Notes: generated from the letters alone by a model not told the origin. A DNA stretch of 64,000 nt from Bhargavaea massiliensis (GCF_018390575.1 NZ_JAHBCJ010000006.1:62001-126000), one strand, 5' to 3'; numbered from the stretch's first letter, positions 1 through 8,926 are shown. A program made the numbers and translations.

Positions 1-16
1 GACACCTGAAAGCCGG

Positions 17-49
17 AAAAGCCTGACCGACAATTCGGCAGGCTTTTTT
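17..49 (+). terminator. Rho-independent terminator of an upstream gene outside the window
   Basis: A GCCTGaCCGA / TCGGCAGGC stem with a CAAT loop is followed by a run of six T. It faces right, so it ends a plus-strand transcript that begins before the window. Confidence 0.75.
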
Positions 50-178
50 GTATCAAGTGTGGAGATGCAACGCACATACACAAAAGAGGCCTCGCGGCTG
101 CTTGCCGTGGGCGTCTTTTGCAGAGGAACATATTCTATACTCTCTATTTACCCGAATATCCACCCGGGAAACCTTGCA

Positions 179-928
179 TCAGTGAGTGGTCGTCCCGCTC
201 ATCTCGTCCAGTACTTCCCCAGGGATATCGATACCCTCCACCTTGTTGATCCGGTGGTAATTCAGCTGATAACTGATAGTTTCGGTCTGTCCCTTTTCCG
301 AACCCGTAACGGTATAGTAAAAATCTTTCATCATCGAAGTATTGCCGTCCAGACGGACCTCAAGCCGGCTGCTTGCCTTTTCCGGCCGGATCGACCGGAA
401 TGAGATGGACAGTGTCTTCTTAAATGCTTCAAACACCTTTTGGCTGTCTCCTTCATAGACAAGACGATCCTCTGCATGATCGGTCCCCAATTCCCCTTCC
501 ACTTCACGCAGCAGCTGTACAATGTCCATATAGCTGACCGAAGGCAGATCATCAGCAGTGATATCTTCAGTACTCCTGTTTGTCCATCCATCCCCCAGAT
601 TGATCACAAGCCGTTCCCCGGCCTGATAGTATTCAAGTGAGGATGTATTCGTCCGAGAAACCACTTCGGGCATCCTCTCATAGACAGCGTGCAACTCCGG
701 CATATCGAAGTCTGCCACTTTGACCTTTCCCGAGGTCGCTTCCTGCTTCCCGTCCGCGGTTTCTGCCTTGATCTCAACAGCCAGCTCATAGGAGTCCACT
801 TCCGAGATGGTACCAAGAAGCTCGCCCATCAGCTCCTCTCCGGCTTCGCCTCCATTTTCTTGATCAGCTTCTCCTCCGCACCCAGGCAGGAAGAGGATGA
901 ACATCAGCAGCCACCATTGTTTTTTCAT
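179..928 (-). CDS. Putative lipoprotein, DUF6612-like
   Basis: This is a secreted lipoprotein of about 249 residues. It opens with a short hydrophobic signal peptide ending in the lipobox LPGC, with the lipidated Cys near residue 17, and then an acidic linker rich in Glu and Gly. The rest is soluble and beta-rich (TSGKVKVADFDMPELHAVYER, then a region with LVINLGDGWTNRS). This resembles the LppX/LolA-fold lipoproteins of Firmicutes annotated DUF6612, so a periplasm-facing lipid or ligand carrier role is possible but not shown. I chose the second ATG: GGAGG lies six bases before it, whereas it abuts an ATG two codons upstream. The gene stands alone, reading away from metA. Exact function is unknown. 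Confidence 0.7.
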   Translation of the reverse strand: MKKQWWLLMFILFLPGCGGEADQENGGEAGEELMGELLGTISEVDSYELAVEIKAETADGKQEATSGKVKVADFDMPELHAVYERMPEVVSRTNTSSLEYYQAGERLVINLGDGWTNRSTEDITADDLPSVSYMDIVQLLREVEGELGTDHAEDRLVYEGDSQKVFEAFKKTLSISFRSIRPEKASSRLEVRLDGNTSMMKDFYYTVTGSEKGQTETISYQLNYHRINKVEGIDIPGEVLDEMSGTTTH

Positions 929-969
929 CTGCATCCCTCCTGCTGTCCGCTCTTACTTTACCCCCACGA

Positions 970-1003
970 CAAAAAAGGAACCTGCACGTCAGCAGATTCC
1001 TTG
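970..1003 (-). terminator. Terminator of the metA-DUF1801 unit
   Basis: Read on the minus strand, AAGGAAtCTGC pairs with GCAGgTTCCTT across a short loop, followed by a T-rich tail. It lies just after the DUF1801 stop codon. Confidence 0.7.
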
Positions 1004-1006
1004 TCT

Positions 1007-1435
1007 TTATTCGATGCCATCGGGATATGTCTTCTCTAGAAAACCGATCGAGCTCCGGATGATCTCCTTCAGGACATTCTGGTCGATGTCATCGAGTTTG
1101 TTGACATACACACACGCTTTGCCGGACGTATGCTTTCCCAATCGCGAAAGCTGTTCTTCCCGTTCCGCATTGTCGACTGTCACATAAAGGCTGATTTTCG
1201 CCTTTCTCGGGGAAAACCCGACAAGCGGCGCGTCACCCTCATGGCCCGTAGCATATCGATAGTGATATTTTCCGAATCCGATGATGCTGGGACCCCACAT
1301 CACTGCTTCCCTGCCGGTCGTCTCTGCAAATAAATCGAGGAGGCGATAGGCATCCTCTTTCTTCCGCGGATGTTCGATCTGCTCGATGAATTCGATGACA
1401 CTGCTGTCGGTCGGTTTCGTTTTCTGCTCATACAT
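1007..1435 (-). CDS. DUF1801 (YdhG-like) domain protein
   Basis: This is a 142-residue cytoplasmic protein. The central motif (AVMWGPSIIGFGKYHYRY) and the following GFSPRKAKISLYV strand are typical of the DUF1801 family, whose members have a YdhG-like alpha/beta fold and no established reaction. The start is the ATG at 1435, preceded by GGAGGAGAA at good spacing; a longer reading frame upstream runs into the end of metA and lacks a better site. It begins about 20 bases after the metA stop on the same strand and is followed by a terminator, so it is very likely co-transcribed with metA. No role in methionine synthesis is implied by the sequence. Confidence 0.8.
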   Translation of the reverse strand: MYEQKTKPTDSSVIEFIEQIEHPRKKEDAYRLLDLFAETTGREAVMWGPSIIGFGKYHYRYATGHEGDAPLVGFSPRKAKISLYVTVDNAEREEQLSRLGKHTSGKACVYVNKLDDIDQNVLKEIIRSSIGFLEKTYPDGIE

Positions 1436-1454
1436 TCGGACTTCTCCTCCCCGG

Positions 1455-2363
1455 TCATTCCCAGACGTATGGCGTTTCCTGGTACACATAATAATTTAGC
1501 CAGTTCGAGAACAGCAGGAACGTATGGGAGCGCCACGTATTGAGCGGGATGTTCTCCGGGTCGTCGTCCGGGAAGTAATGCTCGGGGATGGCTGTGCCCA
1601 GGCCCTTATCCTGATCCCGCCGGTATTCGATCGCAAGCGTATCCGCATCGTACTCCAGGTGTCCGGTGATCATGATGTGCCTTTCATCTTTCGATACGAT
1701 GATGAATGCACCCGCCTCGTCCGATTCGGATAACAGCTGAAGCTTCGGATGATTCCGGATTTCTTCCGAATCCACCTCGGTATAGCGTGAATGGGGCGCG
1801 ACGAACAGGTCATTGAATCCGCGTGCCAGCCGGACAGTCGGGTCCGAAATGGTATGCCTGTATACCCCGAAGCACTTTTGGGGAAGCGGCCGCTTTCCGA
1901 TTCCATAGAAATGGTAGAGCGCGGCCTGTGCGCCCCAGCAGATGTTCAGGAGTGAGGTGACATTTTGGTCCGACCATTCAAAGATTTCCGCCAGTTCGCT
2001 CCAATAGTTCACTTCTTCAAAATCCAGATGTTCGATTGGCGCACCCGTAATGATCATTCCGTCAAACCGCCGATGCCTGATTTCATCGAACGTGACATAA
2101 AATGCATCCAGATGGGACTTGCTCGTTGTTTTCGACTGATGGCTCGCCATCGTCATGAACGTGACATTCACCTGCAGCGGCGTATTCCCGAGGAGCCGCA
2201 GCAGCTGGAGCTCTGTCCGTTCTTTCTCTGGCATGAGATTCAGGATCAGGATGTTCAGAGGACGGATGTCCTGGGAAACAGCCCGGTCCGAGTCCATGAC
2301 GAATATTTTCTCTTCCTTCAGCTTTTTTGCGGCAGGAAGGTCTTTCGGTATGTTGATCGGCAT
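1455..2363 (-). CDS. metA: Homoserine O-acetyltransferase, MetA type
   Basis: This enzyme acylates L-homoserine in the first committed step of methionine synthesis, in the cytoplasm. The 302-residue length is typical. The catalytic Cys142 lies in NICWGAQ, and His235 and Glu237 lie in ITGHLEYDA. Residue 111 is Glu in GAPIE; in the MetA family Glu here is known to favour acetyl-CoA, while Gly favours succinyl-CoA, so I infer an acetyltransferase. The ATG at 2363 follows a purine-rich AGAAGGGGGAA site. The DUF1801 gene follows closely. The 112-base gap upstream shows no SAM riboswitch that I can recognise. The neighbouring SDR gene on the same strand ends 112 bases before this start. Confidence 0.95.
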   Translation of the reverse strand: MPINIPKDLPAAKKLKEEKIFVMDSDRAVSQDIRPLNILILNLMPEKERTELQLLRLLGNTPLQVNVTFMTMASHQSKTTSKSHLDAFYVTFDEIRHRRFDGMIITGAPIEHLDFEEVNYWSELAEIFEWSDQNVTSLLNICWGAQAALYHFYGIGKRPLPQKCFGVYRHTISDPTVRLARGFNDLFVAPHSRYTEVDSEEIRNHPKLQLLSESDEAGAFIIVSKDERHIMITGHLEYDADTLAIEYRRDQDKGLGTAIPEHYFPDDDPENIPLNTWRSHTFLLFSNWLNYYVYQETPYVWE

Positions 2364-2475
2364 GTCCGATTTCCCCCTTCTTGGCAGGTTGTCTATATGA
2401 AGGCATATGGATAAACCGCAATACCCAAATGATAGACGATTCCGGGGCCGAATGGTAGGAGAAAGTTTCGGAACT

Positions 2476-3564
2476 TCAGACGACTTCGATTAGTTTGGCA
2501 GGATCATTCCTGTGCAGCCGGTAGTATTCCACCGCAGCAGGGATATAGTCGGCAAAGTCCGGGCATTTGATGCCTGCCGGTTCGAGGTCCCTCTGGGCTT
2601 CCGTGCAATCATACACAGCCTCAAGCCGGAAGTAGTCCAGCGTCTCCTTTTCCACTTTTACCCATTTCCGCAACGAAGGAAATGACAGCATGATCCGGAC
2701 AGTCGAATGGGGCATCGTGAATGAAGGCGCTTTCCCGGTAAGCGCCTTGGAAATCAGCCGGAACGCTTCTCTTGCCTGGTAGGGGTTCGGATCAGTCAGA
2801 TGATACACTTTGTCCGTTCCGACAGGATGACGGGACAGATAAACGGTCGCTTCTACAATATAGTCAACCGGCACCAGATTGATCAGCGCCTCCCCTTTGC
2901 CTACATAGGGAATCGGAATCCGCGAAAACTTGTCCAGGTAGCGCATCATGAAATAGGGACCGTCGAACTTGGCTGTTTCCCCGGTTTTCGAATCTCCCAG
3001 CACAATGCCCGGACGGATGATTGTCGTCGGTATGCGGTCCCTCATATACTGGACAAGCACTTCCGCATCATGCTTCGTCTTTTCATAGTGATTTTTGAAA
3101 TCCTGGCCAAGCGCCAGCTCATTTTCATAGATGGTGCCTTTACGGTCGCCGGAAACATAAGCTGTGCTGAAATAGACATACCGTTCAATCGACTTGCATT
3201 CAAGAACCCAAAGGTTCACATTCCGTGTCCCCGTGACATTGACAGACTGTGCGATCCTGTCATGGACAGCAAGGTCGTATATGGCCGCCAGGTGGAAGAC
3301 ATGAGTCACCGCCTCTTTCAGCCGCTCAGAAACTGCCTTCTCCAATTTTAGATTGGTCTTCGTAATATCGCCGGCATGGATCCTGAATCGTTTGGTGCGT
3401 TTGTTTCCCCTGAGCCTCTGAACAACACGCTCCGCCTCCGGAATGGCAGACTCATGGACAAGCAGCTCGAATTCGGATTCCGGCTCCTCCTCGGCCAGCC
3501 TGGCGATCATCCGTGTTGCGAGAAACCCCGGAAACCCCGTGAAAAAATAAATTCGCTTCACCAA
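2476..3564 (-). CDS. Extended SDR reductase, NAD_binding_4 (male-sterility/thioester-reductase-like)
   Basis: This 362-residue protein has an extended short-chain dehydrogenase fold. The N-terminal Rossmann motif is TGFPGFLA (residues 9-16). The catalytic region shows YFSTAYVSG, in which Thr-Ala-Tyr follows the conserved Ser, and then YEKTKHDAE, the YxxxK pair. A later [14 protein letters not shown] segment is typical of the family that includes fatty acyl-CoA and thioester reductases and of extended SDRs that act on lipid-linked substrates. The substrate cannot be read from sequence. The start is a TTG at 3564 with GGAGG ten bases upstream; GTG three bases later is an alternative. It stands alone between metA and a divergent DUF2188 gene. 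Confidence 0.82.
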   Translation of the reverse strand: MVKRIYFFTGFPGFLATRMIARLAEEEPESEFELLVHESAIPEAERVVQRLRGNKRTKRFRIHAGDITKTNLKLEKAVSERLKEAVTHVFHLAAIYDLAVHDRIAQSVNVTGTRNVNLWVLECKSIERYVYFSTAYVSGDRKGTIYENELALGQDFKNHYEKTKHDAEVLVQYMRDRIPTTIIRPGIVLGDSKTGETAKFDGPYFMMRYLDKFSRIPIPYVGKGEALINLVPVDYIVEATVYLSRHPVGTDKVYHLTDPNPYQAREAFRLISKALTGKAPSFTMPHSTVRIMLSFPSLRKWVKVEKETLDYFRLEAVYDCTEAQRDLEPAGIKCPDFADYIPAAVEYYRLHRNDPAKLIEVV

Positions 3565-3766
3565 CTCCTGTATACCTCCCCCATATCATCTCTTCAAGGA
3601 CCCAATGGAACGATTGACTATGCCGGCTTTTTCTGCGCCGCCGATCCCGATTCCTTCCCATTCAGAAAGATAGTCAAAACAAGTTGTGTTCTCGCCTATT
3701 TCGACAGCCGTTTCACCGGAGGCAAACGGGGAAAACACAAACTATCAAGGATAGGGAGGGTTCAGA

Positions 3767-4018
3767 ATGCCAGGAAGAAATGACAACGGACCGGACAAGT
3801 ACTTTGGAGACCGTGCAGGGACCGACAAGGCCAACTATCACGTCGTCCCGGCCGACGGCAAATGGGCATTGAAAAAAGAAGGCGAAGAAGAGCAGATGAT
3901 GCAGGAGAATGACAAATCCGATGTCGTTGCCCGCGCCAAAAAGTTGGCCGAGGAATACGGCAGCATGGCCATCATCCATGATGAGGACGGGAAGATCGAG
4001 GATCAGATTGAATATTAA
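3767..4018 (+). CDS. DUF2188 family small protein
   Basis: This is an 83-residue acidic cytoplasmic protein. It shows the DUF2188 pattern: YHVVPADGKWALKKEG near the middle, a helical stretch (VVARAKKLAEEYGSMAIIHD), and a final acidic strand with DGKIEDQIEY. Members are found widely in Bacillales and their role is not established. The start at 3767 has a GGGAGGG site seven bases upstream. Its 3' end is followed 75 bases later by the arsR-type gene on the same strand, but a good TATAAT (4065-4070) lies between them, so they may be separate units. Confidence 0.75.
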   Translation: MPGRNDNGPDKYFGDRAGTDKANYHVVPADGKWALKKEGEEEQMMQENDKSDVVARAKKLAEEYGSMAIIHDEDGKIEDQIEY

Positions 4019-4093
4019 AGTACGGAGGCGGTCCTGCGTGACAGGGCTGCCTTTTATCTTTTGTTATAATGGAGGCAACAAGGAGGCAGCGAC

Positions 4094-4420
4094 ATGCAGG
4101 ACGAGACGAATATCACGCCATACGATGAAAATGAGCTGGATGAGGAGACTCTTTTTATCGTCTCCCAGACGTTCAAGGCACTGTCGGATCCGACCAGGCT
4201 GCGGATCCTGAATCTTCTTTCGGAGCACGAGTACCCGGTTAATGAAATCGCTGCCCGGCTATCTCTGCTCCAGAGTACCGTTTCCCACCAGCTGCGCTTC
4301 CTGAAGAATCTCCGGCTCGTAAAGTATCGCAGAGAGGGGACTTCCCTGCACTATTCCATCGATGACGAACATGTCGTGGACCTTCTCCGGCAGGCAATTG
4401 GCCACGCAAGACATCATTAA
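4094..4420 (+). CDS. czrA: ArsR-family metal-sensing repressor, CzrA-like
   Basis: This is a 108-residue winged-helix repressor of the ArsR/SmtB family. The DNA-binding core is [15 protein letters not shown], followed by [23 protein letters not shown]. The C-terminal helix carries a DxH followed by HxxH pattern (DDEHVVDLL then GHARHH), which is the alpha5 Zn/Co-binding site of CzrA-type sensors. I infer that it represses a zinc or cobalt efflux gene. The obvious target, czcD, lies about 2 kb away, with a matching palindrome in its promoter (7318-7337). The start is preceded by AAGGAGG. It ends in a strong terminator. A decayed sulfatase cassette now separates repressor and exporter. Confidence 0.85.
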   Translation: MQDETNITPYDENELDEETLFIVSQTFKALSDPTRLRILNLLSEHEYPVNEIAARLSLLQSTVSHQLRFLKNLRLVKYRREGTSLHYSIDDEHVVDLLRQAIGHARHH

Positions 4421-4456
4421 ACAGGTGATCCGCACCCCTGCGGATCACCTGTTTTG
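4421..4456 (+). terminator. Terminator of the CzrA-like gene; stem shared with 6346-6384
   Basis: A near-perfect stem, ACAGGTGATCCGCA paired with TGCGGATCACCTGT around CCCC, followed by TTTTGAT. The ten-base core GGTGATCCGC recurs in the hairpin at 6346-6384, on the other side of the sulfatase cassette. Confidence 0.85.
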
Positions 4457-4477
4457 ATCTGTACCAGGCTGCATATG

Positions 4478-5290
4478 TCAGATTCCCGCATCGGAAGCGA
4501 GCCGGTTCTGTGGGGGATCAGCCACACAGCGGAAGCCGGTATTTCCTGTCGAACTATCAGGCGTGTTCGACGATCGGGCGGCGACCCGGTAACGGTTACT
4601 GTATGAATCATGGCAAAGATAAGATCCGCCCTTCGTCACCTTCGCCATTCCCTTTTCCGGACCCCGGGATTCTGGTGTCCGGCCCGGCGTTCTGTGAACC
4701 AGTCCGAACACCACTCCCATACATTGCCGGACATATTATAGAAGCCGTATCCGTTTGGTGAATAAGATTGCACGGGAGCCGTTCCGACATATCCGTCAGA
4801 CGCTGTGTTGTGCATCGGAAATTCTCCCTGCCAAATATTACATTCATGCTTTCCATCCGGCATAAGCTCATCTCCCCACAGATATTTTTTGGACTCAAGG
4901 CCCCCTCTTGCGGCAAACTCCCATTCCCCCTCGGACGGCAGGCGTTTGCCGGCCCAATTGCAGTAGGCCAATGCATCCCGGTAGGAAACATGGACCGCTG
5001 GATGATTCATCCGATTATCTATTCCCGAGTCCAGGCCTTCCGGATGCCGCCCGTCAGCTCCCGGAACCGCAAGCCACCATGGCGCCTGCGGGACACTTCC
5101 AGTCACCGTTTCGGCAGTCCTGTCACTGACCAGCAGATGAAAGACAAACGACCACCCGAACTGTTCAGCATCCGTGATGTAGCCGGTCTGCCTGACAAAT
5201 TCGCAGAATGATTCATTCGTAACACCAAATGGATCGATCAAAAACGGATCCACCGTTACTTCTCTGACTGGCCCCTCCCCGTCTTGCGGA
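4478..5290 (-). pseudogene. Broken formylglycine-generating enzyme (sulfatase-modifying factor)
   Basis: The intact ancestor would convert the sulfatase active-site Cys to formylglycine. The family core is clear: VTNESFCEFVRQTGY, HPAVHVSYRDALAYCNWAGKRLPSE and NMSGNVWEWCSDW. Three lesions are visible. The 5' end is missing, because the homology begins only at GEGPVREV, where it abuts the sulfatase fragment. A one-base loss near 4662-4669 shifts the frame before the last 60 residues. The active-site loop reads SYLCHDSYSNRYR, whereas the family has Cys where the second SYS serine stands; AGT instead of TGT explains it. Of the two catalytic Cys, only the first remains. It is convergent with czrA and divergent from the sulfatase. 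It should be inactive. Confidence 0.85.
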
Positions 5291-6343
5291 ACCCCGATTC
5301 CAAAATCTGTACAGAAAACATCGATGCCCTGGCGGATGCCGGCATGCGGTTTACGGATTCTCATGCAACATCGGCACTTTGCACTCCGTCGAGGTATGGC
5401 CTGCTAACCGGAAGATATAATTGGCGCTCACGGCTGAAAAGTTTCGTCTGCCCCGGTGACTCCGAACCGGTGGTCGAAGAGAATATAAGGACGATGGCCC
5501 AGATGCTGCAGGAACAGGGGTATCAAACGGCTGCAGTCGGCAAATGGCATCTCGGGCTCGGCTGGCAACTTAAGGGCGGGTATGACTTTGAAAAATTCGG
5601 CCTGGATACCGAGGAGTTTCATGTTCCCGGGACCCGGATGGGACGTGATGGCATCTTTGACCCGAGTGTCGGGCTGATCGACTTGGAAGGGCTGGACATC
5701 GACTATTCGAAGCCCATTACCCATGGACCCCCCCAGATGGGCTTCGACTAGATGGGACACGATCCGAGTTATCATTTCCGTGAGAAAATGTCGGACATTT
5801 GGGAGGGCGGGCACCGGGAGCCGACCATCATTTCTTATCCCCGAGTGATCAGGAGCGGTTCCTCCTCCAACCATATGGTGAGCCTGTCGGATCTGTACTG
5901 CACATTGGCCGAGCTGACCGGTGCAGAACTTGAGGACCATGAAGCGGAAGACTCGGTATCCAATTCCGGGAGGGCCGGGACGAGCCCGTCCGCAATGATA
6001 TTGTCCACTCTTCGGGCAAAGGAGGACTTTCCATAAGGAGAGGCCACTGGAAACTGAATCTTGTTACCGATGGAGAAAGCATGGACGATATTGGCCCGGA
6101 AGTTTCATTGAAGCCTTCCGAACTGTTCGACCTCAGCCGGGACGTCGAGGAACTTCTAATGTCATCGACCAGCATCCCGATATCATCGACTCTCTGATGA
6201 ACGATCTCGAGGAATATGTGAAGAAAGGCCGGTCCACTCCCGGTGAGCGCCAGCAGAACGAGCGCAATCACCCGACCGGTGATTGGCCGCAGCTGGAATG
6301 GATGGACGGATACGAGGACTATATTGCCCAATTTAAGGAATAG
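5285..6343 (+). pseudogene. Broken type I sulfatase (arylsulfatase family)
   Basis: The CTPSR motif (in ALCTPSRYGLLTGRY) is the formylglycine site of type I sulfatases, and GKWHLGLG and IWEGGHREP are further family blocks. The gene is heavily damaged. The first 40 or so residues, including the metal-binding DDLG region, are absent. After GPPQMGFD an amber codon (5749-5751) sits exactly where roughly 100 or more residues of the central domain are missing. A frameshift follows EDSVS, since the matching sequence GRDEPVRNDIV continues in another frame, and another lies near 6158, after which NVIDQHPDIIDSL reads to a TAG at 6341. It is divergent from the equally broken activator gene. Confidence 0.85.
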
Positions 6344-6345
6344 CG

Positions 6346-6384
6346 AAAAAGGTGATCCGCAGTCAGCCAGCGGATCACCTTTTT
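6346..6384. terminator. Bidirectional terminator between sulfatase remnant and czcD
   Basis: AAAAAGGTGATCCGC pairs with GCGGATCACCTTTTT across a nine-base loop, with A and T runs on both sides. The czcD stop codon overlaps its end. The stem core matches the terminator at 4421-4456, but the loops differ. Confidence 0.85.
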
Positions 6385-7295
6385 CAGTTACACGTTCCAT
6401 GAGGGCTTGGGCAGCCGCCTCCGTCAGTCTCAAGCTGGATGGTGCTGTGTTCGATCGAGAACCGGTCGTGAAGGATCCGGTGGGCGTTGTGGAGTATCCG
6501 GTCCGGATTCCCGTGGTCATTGATGGTCATATGGCAGCTGAGGAGAGGCTCATCCGGCGTAATCGACCAGACATGAAGGTCATGGACATCGGTCACTTCA
6601 TCCAACTGTTCAAGGGACTTCCGGATTTCTTCGGGGTCGATTCCATCAGGTGACGATTCCATCAGGACATTGGCGGCATCCTTCGTCACCCTCCAGCCGC
6701 TCACCAGCACAAGGACCGAGACGATGATGCTGGCAATCGGGTCGGCAATCCACCAGCCGAAGAGAATCATCAGGATGGCAGCTGCAATCGCCCCTACAGA
6801 GCCGAGCATATCGCCGATTACATGCAGAAATGCGCTCCGCACATTCAGATTGTCGTCCTTCTCACCCCGCATAAGAATGATGGCTGCGGCAATATTAACG
6901 AGCAATCCGATGACCGCAATGATTAGCATGCCGGTGCTCTGCACCTCCGGCGGGGCCATGAAACGGCGCACCGCTTCAAACATGATCACCGCTGCGATGA
7001 CGATTAGTGCGATGCCATTGACAGCGGCCGCCAGGATTTCAAACCGGCGGTAACCGAACGACTTCACTCCTGTCGCCTTTCTGGCACCAAGCAGAATGGC
7101 GACAAAGCTGAGACCCAGTGCCGCCGAATCGCTCAGCATATGGCCCGCATCCGATAACAGCGCAAGGCTATTCGTGAGGAAGCCGCCGATGAATTCAACA
7201 GCCATAAACGCAGTGATCAGTATAAATGCCCAGAACAATGCTTTTTTATTGGATGACGCATGACTGTGAGAATGACCGTGATGATGATGGCCCAT
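6384..7295 (-). CDS. czcD: Cation diffusion facilitator, Zn/Co/Cd exporter
   Basis: This membrane antiporter moves divalent metal out of the cell in exchange for protons or K+. The 303-residue protein begins with a His-rich cytoplasmic tail (MGHHHHGHSHSHAS), followed by six membrane helices. Metal-site residues are seen in LLSDAGHMLSDSAAL (the HxxxD pair of TM2) and in FLHVIGDMLGSVG (the HxxxD pair of TM5). The C-terminal cytoplasmic domain includes VTDVHDLHVWSI. I chose the ATG at 7295 because AGGAGGAG lies six bases upstream; an in-frame ATG seven codons earlier has no such site. An ArsR-type palindrome lies 23 bases upstream, consistent with control by the CzrA-like protein. Confidence 0.93.
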   Translation of the reverse strand: MGHHHHGHSHSHASSNKKALFWAFILITAFMAVEFIGGFLTNSLALLSDAGHMLSDSAALGLSFVAILLGARKATGVKSFGYRRFEILAAAVNGIALIVIAAVIMFEAVRRFMAPPEVQSTGMLIIAVIGLLVNIAAAIILMRGEKDDNLNVRSAFLHVIGDMLGSVGAIAAAILMILFGWWIADPIASIIVSVLVLVSGWRVTKDAANVLMESSPDGIDPEEIRKSLEQLDEVTDVHDLHVWSITPDEPLLSCHMTINDHGNPDRILHNAHRILHDRFSIEHSTIQLETDGGGCPSPHGTCN

Positions 7296-7317
7296 AAAAT
7301 CTCCTCCTGAACCCATT

Positions 7318-7337
7318 ATATGACTATGTGTTCATAT
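7318..7337. promoter_or_regulatory. Candidate CzrA/ArsR operator upstream of czcD
   Basis: The 20-base imperfect palindrome ATATGACTATGTGTTCATAT has half sites ATATGA(C) and GTTCATAT. It resembles the ATATGAAC..TTCATAT operators of CzrA/SmtB-type repressors and lies just before the czcD ribosome binding site. Binding by the nearby CzrA-like protein is inferred. Confidence 0.6.
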
Positions 7338-7423
7338 ATACATTATGCCAGTCTGATCCATATGGTGCAAACCGAAGCATTTATTCGTTTTACCCTCTTC
7401 AGGGACTGTCAATGCAGGCAAAC

Positions 7424-7449
7424 AAAAAGAGCAGCCACCTACGGCTGCC
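7424..7449 (-). terminator. Terminator of the MOSC gene
   Basis: On the minus strand GGCAGCC pairs with GGCTGC, followed by TCTTTTTG, ten bases after the MOSC gene stop. Confidence 0.65.
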
Positions 7450-7457
7450 CCACTCCC

Positions 7458-8108
7458 TTATTGTCCCTTCAGCAAGCCTGCGCGCTTTTCCAGGCCTTCC
7501 CGCCATTTATCAGCAAGTGCCTCCACGGATAGTACGCGTTCCACCACTTTCCGGTCTTTATACTTTCTGAAATAGGCATCGTTAGCTTCTTGTACCGTAA
7601 TGCCAGCAGGATGAATATTAATGCGGCTCATAACCGAATCCTTTTTGACTGTTCCTTCCTCGATGACCCTGCACAGATAGCCGGTGAAGCCGGTATCAAT
7701 GATTCTTGGCAGAATCTCAGGAATCCCGAGCCTGCGGGAAATGGTGCTGCACGGAACCCGGCTTTGGGTGACTTGAATCAGGGCTTCGCCGACCCGGTAC
7801 ATATCCCCGATGTGTACCTCGACTTCCGTCATGCCGGTGACCGTCAGATTTTCACCGAAGGCAGATGCCGGTAGTGTCACACCGAATTCCTTCTCCCAAA
7901 AATCATAGTGTTCATGAGGATAAATACAGACGGCCCTGTCGCGACCGCCGTGGTGTTTCGTGTCAGCCACCCCGTCTCCGGTAAATCCGTCCCGTGATAA
8001 ATAGGCCTCATCCGTTTGCTCCTTGGCAATTCCGGACACCATTTCCTTGCCGCCGGCCAATTTGAGGGTTTTTGGCTTGCCCGTCGAAAAGTGAACCAGT
8101 TTGTTCAT
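7458..8108 (-). CDS. MOSC domain protein, YiiM-like
   Basis: This 216-residue cytoplasmic protein has a MOSC beta-barrel followed by a short helical C-terminal domain (residues about 165-216, the 3-alpha domain). Family marks are DGFTGDGVADTKHHGGRDRAV, YPHEHYDFW, FGENLTV and VTQSRVPCSTISRR, which contains the conserved Cys that coordinates molybdenum or receives sulfur in this superfamily. YiiM-type proteins reduce N-hydroxylated compounds using a Mo cofactor; whether this one does is inference. The ATG at 8108 has a GGAGG site. It is a single-gene unit with its own terminator. Confidence 0.85.
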   Translation of the reverse strand: MNKLVHFSTGKPKTLKLAGGKEMVSGIAKEQTDEAYLSRDGFTGDGVADTKHHGGRDRAVCIYPHEHYDFWEKEFGVTLPASAFGENLTVTGMTEVEVHIGDMYRVGEALIQVTQSRVPCSTISRRLGIPEILPRIIDTGFTGYLCRVIEEGTVKKDSVMSRINIHPAGITVQEANDAYFRKYKDRKVVERVLSVEALADKWREGLEKRAGLLKGQ

Positions 8109-8182
8109 CCCGTAGCCTCCATCCGCAACATTGTATATAGACCAGTATAGCTCAATCTAATCATTAAGCGGACAAGCCGCCA

Positions 8183-8926
8183 TTATTTAGGCAGCTTGCT
8201 CAGTTCCGACTTGCAGACCGGCAAATCGAGATCGGTGAATTTGGCCAGCAGGCCCCTGACCAGATCTTCAAACCACTCCGGCGAAGTCGGTGAAAGATAG
8301 ACAGATTCGATCAGAACGGATAAATCTACACCGATATTGGTCCCGTATTCATATGGCCCGCGCACGATGGTCTTTAGTTCCTCAGGATCCGGAATGTCGT
8401 CATAGAGAAGAAACAGCCTCAGTTCATTCTCGAACTCGAATGATTTCCGCTTCAGGAAAAGATAATCACTCAGGTGATCACTGCTGTTTTCAACCTCATT
8501 GAAATCAACATATTTCACAACCCCTGCTGTCACATCACGATTATCCAGAAACGCATCCTGCAGCCGCCGGTATGTCGTCCTGATGGCAATCCCCTCATCG
8601 CTCTGCAAATAGAGGTTCCACATGGCGACTGATTCGTAGTCATTCATATGCCAGCTGTTTACAAAACTGTATTTCCGGAGTCCCTTCAGCATTTTTTTCT
8701 GCTCGTAAAATTCTTCAATGCCCTTCCTGTCTCCCCGTCGCCTGGCCGACTCGAGAAAGCCCGAAACCGGGTTTCCTTCAAATGGGTCATCAAAGCGGTC
8801 GATGCGGCTGAAGAACAGGGAACGATTGATCAGCAGATCTACGAATTTTGTGAAATCCACGTATCTCCATAAAGCCTGTTCAGGGCCGGGAACCTCCCAG
8901 TTTCGATAATTGATGAACACATCCAT
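8183..8926 (-). CDS. DUF2971 domain protein
   Basis: This 247-residue soluble protein matches the DUF2971 family: an N-terminal LWRYVDFTKFVDLLINRSLFFSRIDRFDDPFEG block, a middle VNSWHMNDYESVAMWNLY segment in which a Trp-His-x-Asn-x-x-Glu pattern is conserved, and a late FELRLF-like FENELRLFL strand. Family members occur near defence and mobile genes in many bacteria, but here the neighbours are housekeeping, and no activity is known. The start at 8926 follows AAGGTGGG. It is on the same strand as the MOSC gene, 74 bases upstream of it. Confidence 0.78.
   Translation of the reverse strand: MDVFINYRNWEVPGPEQALWRYVDFTKFVDLLINRSLFFSRIDRFDDPFEGNPVSGFLESARRRGDRKGIEEFYEQKKMLKGLRKYSFVNSWHMNDYESVAMWNLYLQSDEGIAIRTTYRRLQDAFLDNRDVTAGVVKYVDFNEVENSSDHLSDYLFLKRKSFEFENELRLFLLYDDIPDPEELKTIVRGPYEYGTNIGVDLSVLIESVYLSPTSPEWFEDLVRGLLAKFTDLDLPVCKSELSKLPK

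Noticed and set aside
2364-2475. Possible SAM riboswitch before metA
   Set aside because: The gap is only 112 bases and shows no SAM-box motifs or terminator-antiterminator pair.
4478-4720. Separate small gene of 80 codons at the FGE 3' end
   Set aside because: Its sequence is the frameshifted C-terminal part of the formylglycine-generating enzyme, not an independent gene.
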